From positions 62,001 through 126,000 of the forward strand of contig NZ_WIAO01000004.1 in the NCBI RefSeq assembly GCF_009451885.1: a stretch of DNA of 64,000 nucleotides, written 5' to 3'. Position numbers and translations under genes: made by a program. Below are positions 1 through 9,415 of this stretch, piece after piece. Origin of the DNA: Glycomyces albidus (GTDB taxonomy: Bacteria > Actinomycetota > Actinomycetes > Mycobacteriales > Micromonosporaceae). The notes under the pieces were generated by a model, which ran no database searches, had not been told where the DNA came from, and worked only from the letters and a program-made list of their open reading frames with translations. Position 1 is the stretch's first letter, and the number at the start of each line of letters is the position of its first letter.

Positions 1-515
1 TCCTCCAGCGCGCTCCATTCCGTGTCGTCGCGGTCGAAGCCGATCGGCGGGCACCACGCGCCGACGACTTTCAGCCCCGGGTGGCGGGCCTCGAGGACCG
101 CGGCGGCGCGCTCGGTCGGGCGCGCGGCGCCGTCAGGGGTGCCGCCGAGGAGCGCGATGCGCAGGCCGCGTTCGGACGCGGCCGCCGAGAGGCTCCAGAC
201 CAGGTCGGAGCCGGCGACGCGCTCGGGCAGCGGCGAGCCGGCGAGCCGGGACGCCCACACCAGCGGCGCGCCGTCGGCCGTCACCAGGCCGGCGGCGTCG
301 ATGACGGCGCGCAGGTCGCGGCTGCGGCGCGCGGCCGCGACGATGTCGACGTTCGGGGTCACGATCTGCCCGCCGCGGCCGGCCTCGATCGCCTCGAGCA
401 CGCGCGCGACCGCTTCGGACTCGGTGACCGGGTCGATGCCGATGCCGCCCAAGCGGATCCGCGTTGAATGTGTGCCGCGCGCGCCGTCGGCGCGCACAGG
501 GCCCAAGCGCTCCAT
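1..515 (-). CDS. WecG/TagA/CpsF-family glycosyltransferase, 3' part cut by window edge
   Basis: About 171 N-terminal residues are visible on the minus strand from an ATG at 515; the rest lies outside the window. A TPN motif at residues 53-55, an ADG at 80-82 and an LPERVAGSDL stretch near 96-105 match the family that transfers N-acetylmannosamine or a related sugar onto an undecaprenyl-pyrophosphate-linked GlcNAc at the inner membrane face. The family makes teichoic-acid linkage units, enterobacterial common antigen and capsules. It is divergent from a sulfotransferase and GT2 gene, which fits the end of a surface-polysaccharide cluster. The sugar donor cannot be deduced. Confidence 0.85.
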   Translation of the reverse strand, partial: MERLGPVRADGARGTHSTRIRLGGIGIDPVTESEAVARVLEAIEAGRGGQIVTPNVDIVAAARRSRDLRAVIDAAGLVTADGAPLVWASRLAGSPLPERVAGSDLVWSLSAAASERGLRIALLGGTPDGAARPTERAAAVLEARHPGLKVVGAWCPPIGFDRDDTEWSALE

Positions 516-623
516 GACATCAGACGCTAGAGCCCGGCGGGCGGTTTTCCGGGTTTTTTCGCGGCAGGGCGTGTCCCCGACCCCACCTCGGATCGTTATA
601 GGAGTCGACAGGGGAACACGACG

Positions 624-1688
624 GTGAGCGAGGGTTCAGTGAGCTGGAGAACGGCCGAGCAGTCCGAGCAGTCCGAGAACCGCGTCAAAGTGGTCTTCAT
701 CGGAGGCCTGGGCCGATCCGGCACGACGCTCCTGGAGCGGCTGCTGGGGCAGCTTCCCGGGGTCGTCCCGCTCGGCGAGATCACCCACCTGTGGGAACGC
801 GACCTGGTCGGCAACGAGATGTGCGCGTGCGGGGCGACGTTCTCGCACTGCGAGTTCTGGCAGCGCATCGGCGGGCGGGCCTTCGGGTCCTGGGAGAACG
901 TCGACGTCGAGCGGCTCAGCGCCTTGAAGGCCACTGTGGACCGCACCCGGCACATTCCGGCGCTCGCGGCGAAGAAGCTCGCTCCGGCGCAGCACCAGCT
1001 CGTCACCGAGTACGCCGAGTACTTCGAGAAGCTCTACGAGGCCGCCGCCAGGGACACCCGGGCGCAGGTCGTGGTCGACTCCTCGAAGCACGCGTCGCTC
1101 GCGTACTGCCTGCGCTGGTCCCCCAAGATCGACCTGCGCGTGATGCACGTGGTGCGCGACTCGCGGGGCGTCGCCTACTCGTGGACCAAGCAGGTGCGCC
1201 GCCCCGAGTCCCCCACCGGCGACCAGATGACCCGCTACTCCCCCGCGAAGGCCGCGATGCTGTGGAACGCGCAGAACGCCGCGTTCAGCCTCCTGGCGCG
1301 GCGCGGCGTCCCGGTGCGGCGGGTCCGGTACGAGCGGATCATCGAGCGCCCGCGCCGGGTCATCGCGTCGCTGGCCCGCTTCTGCGGGCTCGACCTCGTC
1401 GAGTCCGACCTGAACTTCATCGGCGACGGCTGGGCCGACCTCGGCCCCAGCCACTCCGCGGCCGGCAACCCGATGCGGTTCACCGTGGGGCGCATCCCGA
1501 TCCGGCCCGACGAGGCGTGGACCGAGGACCTCCCGGACGGCACCCGCCGGATGGTCTCGACGCTGACGCGACCGCTGCTGGGCCGGTACGGGTACCTTGC
1601 TGAAGACGAGGAACCCTTGGAGGACTCCGCGCGCGAGCGCCTCGTCGACGCCCGCGGAGACGTGATCATGGGGAGTGAGCGCCCGTGA
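624..1688 (+). CDS. Sulfotransferase-family protein
   Basis: This 354-residue protein has the P-loop-like 5'-phosphosulfate binding motif GGLGRSGTT at residues 27-35 and the 3'-phosphate binding element RDSRG at 178-182, preceded by DSSK at 152-155. These are hallmarks of PAPS-dependent sulfotransferases that put sulfate on a carbohydrate or small-molecule hydroxyl. The start is a GTG at 624 with GGGGAA upstream; the stop overlaps the next gene by 4 bp (ATGA), so the two are co-transcribed. No signal peptide or membrane segment is evident, suggesting a cytoplasmic or membrane-peripheral enzyme. The acceptor is unknown; a glycan is likely from the glycosyltransferase neighbours. Confidence 0.85.
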   Translation: MSEGSVSWRTAEQSEQSENRVKVVFIGGLGRSGTTLLERLLGQLPGVVPLGEITHLWERDLVGNEMCACGATFSHCEFWQRIGGRAFGSWENVDVERLSALKATVDRTRHIPALAAKKLAPAQHQLVTEYAEYFEKLYEAAARDTRAQVVVDSSKHASLAYCLRWSPKIDLRVMHVVRDSRGVAYSWTKQVRRPESPTGDQMTRYSPAKAAMLWNAQNAAFSLLARRGVPVRRVRYERIIERPRRVIASLARFCGLDLVESDLNFIGDGWADLGPSHSAAGNPMRFTVGRIPIRPDEAWTEDLPDGTRRMVSTLTRPLLGRYGYLAEDEEPLEDSARERLVDARGDVIMGSERP

Positions 1689-2614
1689 CCGACTGGCCCT
1701 CCGTCGGGGTCGTGATCCCGACGCACGACCGGCCCCAGCAGATGCGCGCCGCTCTGAGGTCGGTGCTGACGCAGTTCTACCCCGGCGAACTCGAGGTCGT
1801 CGTGGTCTTCGACCGCGCCAAGCCGGCCGAGGGCCTCGAAGCCGAGCTCAACGGCGGCTCGGGCGAGGCCGCGAAGCGCCCGGTGCGGGTCGTCAGGAAC
1901 GAGCGCACCCCGGGCCTCGCCGGGGCCCGCAACACCGGCATCACCGCCTTGGAGACCGACCTGGTCGCGTTCCTCGACGACGACGACGAATGGCTCCCCG
2001 GGAAGCTCACCGCGCAGGTCGCGGCCCTGGGCACCGAGGCCGAGCTGTGCACCACCGCGATCGAGGTCGACTACCGGGGGAGGCGGAACGCGCGGCTCGC
2101 GCAGCGGACCACGGTCCGCCACGTCGACCTGTTGCGGTCGCGGATGATGATGCTCCACTCCTCGACGTTCCTGTTCCGCCGCTCGGCGCTCCTGGGCGGG
2201 CTCGGGCTCGTCGCGGAGGACGCGCCCGGCAGCCAGAACGAGGACTGGGACATGCTCCTGCGGGCGTCCCGGCGGCGGCCCATCGCGCACGTCGACGTCC
2301 CCTACGCGCTCGTCAACTGGGCCGGTTCGCACTTCGAGACCCGGTGGGACACCAAGATCTCCTCGCTGCGGTGGATCCTGGACCGCCACCCCGAGATCCA
2401 CGGCAGCCCCGAGGGCGCCGCGCGCGTCTACGGGCAGATCGCGTGCTGGCACGCGGCGATCGGCGACCGCAAGGAAGCCCTCCGGTGGGCGCTTCGCGCC
2501 ACCAAGGCGAACCCGGGCGAACCGCGCGCCGCCGTCGCGGCGGCCGCCGCGGCCGGCATCGTCGGCGTCCCCGCGGTGATGGCGGCCCTGCACCGCCGCG
2601 GCCGCGGTATCTGA
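1685..2614 (+). CDS. GT2-family glycosyltransferase
   Basis: The 309-residue product opens with the GT-A fold signature VGVVIPTHDRP and carries NTGI near residue 83 and an acidic DDDDEW run at 98-103, the metal/nucleotide-sugar site of family 2 inverting glycosyltransferases. It lacks a clear transmembrane segment, so it is probably cytoplasmic, acting on a lipid-linked or nucleotide-activated acceptor. Its start codon overlaps the sulfotransferase stop, tying sugar transfer and sulfation together. The last ~70 residues form an Ala-rich helical region typical of variable GT2 tails. Donor and acceptor cannot be inferred. Confidence 0.88.
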   Translation: MTDWPSVGVVIPTHDRPQQMRAALRSVLTQFYPGELEVVVVFDRAKPAEGLEAELNGGSGEAAKRPVRVVRNERTPGLAGARNTGITALETDLVAFLDDDDEWLPGKLTAQVAALGTEAELCTTAIEVDYRGRRNARLAQRTTVRHVDLLRSRMMMLHSSTFLFRRSALLGGLGLVAEDAPGSQNEDWDMLLRASRRRPIAHVDVPYALVNWAGSHFETRWDTKISSLRWILDRHPEIHGSPEGAARVYGQIACWHAAIGDRKEALRWALRATKANPGEPRAAVAAAAAAGIVGVPAVMAALHRRGRGI

Positions 2615-2791
2615 CGTCCGTGCGCGGGTGCGGATCTGAAGCGCCGCAAGGGGTCTGACGTTCTGAACTCCGACACGGGCACTGAGGTCCGGCCGCGGGC
2701 GCGGTGTTCGAACGCTGCGGCCGGGGTTCGAAGTCCCGCCGCGGGCCGGGAGGCGTCGCTCGAATCCGACGAACCCGCTGCGGCCCATCGC

Positions 2792-2839
2792 GTTCACCCT
2801 TTGTCCGCCCTTTATTCACCGCTTATCGGTCCCTTAACC
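2792..2839 (+). promoter_or_regulatory. Tandem 11-bp direct-repeat activator site upstream of the DUF4956-VTC operon
   Basis: Four contiguous 11-bp units start at 2792, 2803, 2814 and 2825: GTTCACCCTTT, GTCCGCCCTTT, ATTCACCGCTT and ATCGGTCCCTT, followed by AACC. T/CTTA-type cores recur every 11 bp, which is the layout bound by dimers of OmpR/PhoB-type response regulators. Units 1 and 3 resemble the GTTCACC core of the Streptomyces PHO box. A candidate -10 (TACGGT, 2850-2855) lies just downstream, so the last unit covers the -35 region, as in class II activation. The last two units share CTTATCG-N3-CCTTAAC with the site at 6398-6423. The rest of the 2615-2908 gap holds no gene that I can see. 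Confidence 0.65.
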
Positions 2840-2908
2840 TCCGGGCCCATACGGTTCCTCCAGTGCCGCCGCGAAGGCGGCCGTCCGCATCCACTGAGGA
2901 GGAACGCC

Positions 2909-3514
2909 TTGAGTCTCGCGCTCGCACTCGCCCTGCCCGTCGACCTGTTCGCGATCACCGTGCTCGCGTGCGCGATCTACTACCGGCGGCACCGGCGCAC
3001 CGACCTGGCGCTCGCGTACGTCGCGTTGAACGTGGGCGTCTTCTCCGTCTCGGCGCTCATGCTGTCGCAGCAGGTCAGCCTCGGACTCGCGTTCGGGCTG
3101 TTCGGGGTCCTGTCGATCCTGCGGCTCCGGTCCGACCAGATCTCGCAGCGCGACGTCGGCTACTACTTCACCGCGCTCGCGCTGGGGCTCATCAACGGGA
3201 TCGGGGCGTCCCGCCCGGCCGTCATGATCGGCCTGTCGGTCCTCCTGGTGGCCACGATGTACGTCGCCGACCATCCGCGGCTGGCGAACCGGTCCCGGCA
3301 CCGCATGATCGTCCTCGACACCGTCCACCGCGACGAGCAGCGCCTCCGCGAGGACCTCGAGCGGCGCCTCGACGCGCACGTCGCCAAGTTCGAGGTGATC
3401 GACACCGACTACGTGCGCGAGACGATGACCGTCGACGTGCGGTTCCAGCCGCACGCCTCACCCGTGCGCCAGATCCCCGGCGAGCGCACCGTCCCGCTGG
3501 CGAGGACCCGATGA
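2909..3514 (+). CDS. DUF4956-family membrane protein
   Basis: I choose the TTG at 2909 because GAGGAGG lies 7 bp upstream and the protein then begins directly with a hydrophobic segment; the in-frame ATG at 2801 lies inside the regulatory repeats. The 201-residue product has a hydrophobic N-terminal helix, then two or three more membrane segments up to about residue 115, and a soluble C-terminal domain. The SILRLRSDQISQRDVGYYF stretch is typical of DUF4956. Genes of this family are commonly paired with VTC-domain genes, as here, with a 4-bp ATGA overlap. The biochemical role is unknown; a link to polyphosphate or membrane polymer metabolism is inferred from the partner only. Confidence 0.82.
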   Translation: MSLALALALPVDLFAITVLACAIYYRRHRRTDLALAYVALNVGVFSVSALMLSQQVSLGLAFGLFGVLSILRLRSDQISQRDVGYYFTALALGLINGIGASRPAVMIGLSVLLVATMYVADHPRLANRSRHRMIVLDTVHRDEQRLREDLERRLDAHVAKFEVIDTDYVRETMTVDVRFQPHASPVRQIPGERTVPLARTR

Positions 3515-4266
3515 GCGGCCTCGACGCCTTCGCGGGGATCGGGCTCGAGGAGGTGGTCGCCGCGGCCGACCTCCAGACCCGGGTCGACACGAAGTACCTG
3601 CTCGCACCGGTCGTGTACCGGCGGTTCCGAGACGTGCTCGCGGCGAGCGGCCAGTGGGCGTGCCTCGACATCGGCGGCCGGCGCCGGTTCGCGTACGAGT
3701 CGGTGTACTTCGACACGCCCGACCTCCTGACGTACCGGCAGCACCGGCAGGGCCGCCGGCGCCGCTTCAAGGTCCGGACCCGGCTCTACGCCGACTCGGG
3801 CGAGTGCGCGTTCGAGGTGAAGGTGAAGGGCGCGCGACAGGACACGGTCAAGGAGCGCCTGCCGTACCGGGCCGCCGACGCCGCACGGATCACCCCCGAG
3901 GCCGCGGACCACCTGGCGCGGACCCTGTGGGAGGCGTACGGGATGCGCGTCCCGGCCGGTCTCGCGGCGCGGCTGCGCACCGACTACCGGCGGCACACTC
4001 TGGTGAACCCCGCTGCGGGCGTGCGCATCACATGCGACGAGGAACTGCGGTGCGTCTCCGGAGCCGGCGCGGTGGCGTCGCGCCCGCTCAGCCTCGTCGA
4101 AGTGAAATCGGCCAGGCCCGGCGGGCCCGCCGACCGGCTCCTGTGGGCGATGGGCGCGCGGCCGGTGTCGGTCAGCAAGTACTGCCTCGCGGTCGCCGTG
4201 CTCGCCCCCGGGATGCGCGCCAACCCGTGGGCGAAGGCGCTGCACGAGTGCTTTCCCGGGGTCTGA
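3511..4266 (+). CDS. VTC-domain (polyphosphate polymerase-like) protein
   Basis: The 251-residue protein shows the beta-tunnel motifs of the VTC/CYTH-like superfamily in order: RVDTKYLL near 22-29, YFDTP near 71, KVRTRLY near 87, FEVKVKG near 101, a basic/acidic middle, VEVKSARP near 194 and SVSKYCLA near 217. In yeast Vtc4 this fold polymerises ATP gamma-phosphate into polyphosphate; bacterial stand-alone members are mostly uncharacterised. No membrane segment is visible, and the preceding DUF4956 gene (ATGA overlap) would supply the membrane anchor. The PHO-box-like repeat upstream fits a phosphate connection, but this is inference. Confidence 0.85.
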   Translation: MSGLDAFAGIGLEEVVAAADLQTRVDTKYLLAPVVYRRFRDVLAASGQWACLDIGGRRRFAYESVYFDTPDLLTYRQHRQGRRRRFKVRTRLYADSGECAFEVKVKGARQDTVKERLPYRAADAARITPEAADHLARTLWEAYGMRVPAGLAARLRTDYRRHTLVNPAAGVRITCDEELRCVSGAGAVASRPLSLVEVKSARPGGPADRLLWAMGARPVSVSKYCLAVAVLAPGMRANPWAKALHECFPGV

Positions 4267-4379
4267 CCGGCGGACCCGGGCGAGGCGGTCCGATTCGTTC
4301 GCGCGAGGCCGGGGGCCGAATCGGAGTTCTTCGGCAGCCCGGGCGGCCGTCCCGGAGGACGACCGGTCCGGTCGGACGG

Positions 4380-5642
4380 TCACTGACCGAGTTCGAGCCT
4401 GATGAGCGCGCCCCGGCCGCCCGGGCCCTGGCCGAACACGAGCTGGCCGCCCGAGGCGGCGGCGGCGCGCCTGGCGATGTCCAGGCCCAGCCCCGTGGAG
4501 CCGCCTTCGCTGCGGCCGCGCTGGAACACCCCGAGGTTCGGCAGCCCCGGACCCTCGTCTGCGACGTCCACTGTGGCCCCCGAGTCGTAGCGCGGCGTCA
4601 GCCGGACCTCGAACGCGGTCCCGTCCGGGGTGTGCTCGAAGACGTTCGCCAGCAGCGCGTCCATCGCCGCGGCGAGGTCGGCGGCCGACAGCCGCACCGG
4701 CAGCGGCCCGGGCGCGAGCCGCGCCCGGCATTCCCGGGCGGTGTCCTCGGCGAGGGCCGACCAGAACTCGACGCGCTCGGCCACCACCGCGGCCGCGTCG
4801 CACCTCCCGGCCTCCGCCGGGTTGCGGGCGTCGCGGATCGCCTCGTTCACGGCCCGCTCCACGTCGGCGACGGCCTGCTCGACCGGTTCGCGCTGCGCGT
4901 GGTCGCCGAGCGCCTCGGTCTCGAGCTTGAGCACCGTGAGCGGGGTCCGGAGCCGGTGCGAGAGGTCGGCCACGCGTTCGCGCTCGGCTTCGAGGAGCTC
5001 CCGGATCCGGTCGGCGAGCGTGTTCAGCGCCGTGCCGACGTTCCGCAGCTCCGCCGGCCCGCCCGCGTCGGCGCGGGCCTCCAGGTCGCCGTTCGCGAGC
5101 CGGTGAGAGACGGCCTCGAGGTCGTTCAGCGGCACCAGGATCACCCTCGCGAGCCGCCACGCCAGCAGCAGTCCGAACCCCAGGAGCAGCAGTGCGATCG
5201 AGCCGAGCAGCAGCCACGAACGGGCCACACCGGCGGTGAGCCGCTCGTCGGGGACGTAGACGCGGATGACGGCCACCTGCCCGTCGACGTTCACGCTGAA
5301 CAGGACCTCGCGGCCGCCCTCGGCCTCGGCGGTGACCGAGGAGCCGCGGGACGCGAGCTCGACCGCGTTCGAGCGCGGGGCGTCGACACCGCTGAGCGTC
5401 CCGTCGGGCCAGAACACCGTCACCGGGTAGTCCGTTCCCGCATTGAGGTTCTCCACCGCGGCCTGGGCCGCGGCGCGGTCGCCGGAGCTGACCGTCGCGA
5501 CGAGCGTCTGGCCCTCCTGCTCGGCGCTGTCGACGGCGTACTGGGCCGCACTGTTGCGCAGCAGGATCGCCATCGGGATCGAGAACGCCAAGAGGATCAG
5601 ACTCGCGGTCGCGGCCACGAGCAGCGTCAGCCGGGCCCTCAC
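4380..5642 (-). CDS. Sensor histidine kinase (HAMP-HisKA-HATPase)
   Basis: The 420-residue protein starts at a GTG that overlaps the response-regulator stop (GTGA). Membrane segments lie at about 6-27 and 143-162 and enclose a ~115-residue extracellular sensor region with no recognisable fold. A HAMP linker (163-215) leads to the H-box DLSHRLRTPL with phospho-acceptor His229. The ATPase domain has an N-box Asn333, G1 ADEGPGL (361-367) and G2 GSTGLGLDI (381-389). All catalytic motifs are intact. It would phosphorylate the regulator encoded just upstream. The signal is unknown. Confidence 0.93.
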   Translation of the reverse strand: MRARLTLLVAATASLILLAFSIPMAILLRNSAAQYAVDSAEQEGQTLVATVSSGDRAAAQAAVENLNAGTDYPVTVFWPDGTLSGVDAPRSNAVELASRGSSVTAEAEGGREVLFSVNVDGQVAVIRVYVPDERLTAGVARSWLLLGSIALLLLGFGLLLAWRLARVILVPLNDLEAVSHRLANGDLEARADAGGPAELRNVGTALNTLADRIRELLEAERERVADLSHRLRTPLTVLKLETEALGDHAQREPVEQAVADVERAVNEAIRDARNPAEAGRCDAAAVVAERVEFWSALAEDTARECRARLAPGPLPVRLSAADLAAAMDALLANVFEHTPDGTAFEVRLTPRYDSGATVDVADEGPGLPNLGVFQRGRSEGGSTGLGLDIARRAAAASGGQLVFGQGPGGRGALIRLELGQ

Positions 5643-6337
5643 CGCGCACCGCCCGCCGGGTCCACGAGCTTCACGCCGACGCCGCGCACCGTGTGCAGGA
5701 ACCGCGGCTCCTGCGCGGTCTCGCCGAGCTTGCGGCGCAGCCACGCCAGGTGCACGTCCACGGTCTTGTCGGCGCCGCCGAACGGCAGGTCCCACACGTC
5801 GGTGAGCAGCTGCCGCTTCGCGACCACCTCCCCGGCCCGCGCCGCGAGGTAGTGTAGCAGGTCGAACTCCTTGGGGCTCAGCTCGAGCGGTCGCCCGTCC
5901 AGATGCGCCGAGCGTCCGCGCGGGTCGATCCGCAGCGGCCCCACGACCACCGCCGCATCGACCGCCGCCGCGCCCGCGCCGACGCGGCGCAGCACCGCCT
6001 GGATGCGCGCGTCGAGCTGCTTGGCGGTGAACGGCTTCACCACGTAGTCGTCGGCGCCCGATCCGAGCACCCGGACGATCTCGTCCTCGTCGTCGCGAGC
6101 GGTCGCCACGATCACCGGCACGTCCGAGACCCCGCGGAGCATCCGCAGCATCTGCGACCCGTCGAGGTCCGGCAGCCCGAGATCGAGCACGACCAGGTCG
6201 GGCCGGTCGTCGATCGCCGCGCGCAGCCCCGTCATCGCATCGGGCGCGGAGGCGACCTGGTGGCGGAGATCCCGCAGCGAACGCATCAGCGCCGTGCGGA
6301 CCCGCTCGTCGTCTTCGATCAGGAGGAGGTGGGCCAT
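5639..6337 (-). CDS. OmpR/PhoB-type response regulator
   Basis: The 232-residue protein begins MAHLLLIEDDE at the ATG at 6337, which I prefer over the upstream in-frame codon at 6376 because it aligns with the family start. The receiver domain has acidic residues at 9-10, phospho-acceptor Asp52 in LDLGLPDLDG and Lys101 in VVKPF. The C-terminal ~100 residues form a winged helix ending in the TVRGVGVKL wing. It is co-transcribed with the kinase at 4380-5642. The 11-bp-phased repeats at 6398-6423, about 60 bp upstream, are a likely binding site for autoregulation and for control of the divergent gene. Confidence 0.94.
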   Translation of the reverse strand: MAHLLLIEDDERVRTALMRSLRDLRHQVASAPDAMTGLRAAIDDRPDLVVLDLGLPDLDGSQMLRMLRGVSDVPVIVATARDDEDEIVRVLGSGADDYVVKPFTAKQLDARIQAVLRRVGAGAAAVDAAVVVGPLRIDPRGRSAHLDGRPLELSPKEFDLLHYLAARAGEVVAKRQLLTDVWDLPFGGADKTVDVHLAWLRRKLGETAQEPRFLHTVRGVGVKLVDPAGGAR

Positions 6338-6397
6338 GGCCGGAATGCTATGCGCAGATCCCCGCGACGACCACACCCCGGGAGCGGCCCGCGAAGG

Positions 6398-6423
6398 CTT
6401 AGAGCCGCCTTATCGCGGCCTTA
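6398..6423 (+). promoter_or_regulatory. Three CTTA repeats at exact 11-bp spacing between response regulator and divergent gene
   Basis: CTTA occurs at 6398, 6409 and 6420, an exact 11-bp period, as expected for tandem OmpR-family binding. The last two repeats read CTTATCG-N3-CCTTAAC, the same 17-bp pattern found at 2822-2838 ahead of the DUF4956-VTC operon. The site lies in the intergenic region of the two-component system and the gene at 6450. Only 26 bp separate it from that ATG, so the plus-strand transcript may be nearly leaderless. Binding by the neighbouring regulator is inferred. Confidence 0.65.
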
Positions 6424-6449
6424 ACGATCCGCGCGGCAAGCTTGGTGCC

Positions 6450-6953
6450 ATGCAGAGGAAATGGGCAGTGGCCGGCTGGGTGACGTTCGCGGCGGTGGCC
6501 GTGGCCGCCGGGATCGGCGCGGTGGCGCTGGCGCAGGGCGGGAGCCTCGCCGGGCCCGAGGAGCCGATGTCCGACGACGAGGTCCTCGCGGCCCTGGACG
6601 ACACCGGGGACGACCCGACCGAGTCCCCCGCGGCGAGCGAATCGCCTGCGGCCGCATCCGAGACGCCGACCGCCGGCACGTCGCCGAGCACCCCCGCCGG
6701 ACACGTCCTCGGCGGCGACGGCGGCACCTTCATGGCCGTCTGCGAAGGCGACGAGGTCCGCATCGACTGGTGGACGCCCGCGCAGGGCTGGAACGCCGCC
6801 GCCGTCGAGCAGGGCCCGGGTCCGCAGGCGTCCGTCACCTTCACGGCCGCCGGAGACGACGATGACGATGACGACGGCTTCCACTACATCGCCACCTGCG
6901 ACGGAGGCGTCCCCACCGCCGCGCTCCAGTCCGACGACGACGCGGACGACTGA
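6450..6953 (+). CDS. Small membrane-anchored acidic protein
   Basis: The 167-residue protein has an N-terminal membrane segment or uncleaved signal at about 8-29, then a Ser/Thr/Pro/Glu-rich linker (about 40-84), a small domain with Cys98 and Cys150 that could form an extracytoplasmic disulfide, a run of seven Asp at 136-142 and an acidic tail. I recognise no family. It is divergent from the two-component system and is preceded by its likely binding repeats, so it could be a target or accessory sensor. The Asp run might bind cations, which is speculative. Confidence 0.75.
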   Translation: MQRKWAVAGWVTFAAVAVAAGIGAVALAQGGSLAGPEEPMSDDEVLAALDDTGDDPTESPAASESPAAASETPTAGTSPSTPAGHVLGGDGGTFMAVCEGDEVRIDWWTPAQGWNAAAVEQGPGPQASVTFTAAGDDDDDDDGFHYIATCDGGVPTAALQSDDDADD

Positions 6954-6987
6954 CCACTGGACCGCCCGCCTGGGGATGAAAAGGGGG

Positions 6988-7023
6988 GAACGGCCCCGGA
7001 ACCTCGCGGTTCCGGGGCCGTTC
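6988..7023 (-). terminator. Intrinsic terminator hairpin closing the ATP synthase operon
   Basis: A perfect 16-bp stem (6988-7003 with 7008-7023) with a 4-nt loop sits 21 bp beyond the atpD stop. On the minus strand it is followed by a C run and TTTT. It also lies downstream of the convergent acidic-protein gene, so it may act on both. Its closeness to atpD leaves no room for atpC. Confidence 0.85.
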
Positions 7024-7044
7024 GCGCAGCACTGCGAAGAAGGA

Positions 7045-9413
<2,369 letters not shown>

Positions 9414-9415
9414 GG

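Noticed and set aside
2680-2760. tRNA-like T-arm (GGTTCGAAGTCCC) upstream of the DUF4956 gene
   Set aside because: One arm pairs well, but no acceptor stem or anticodon arm of proper length can be folded around it.
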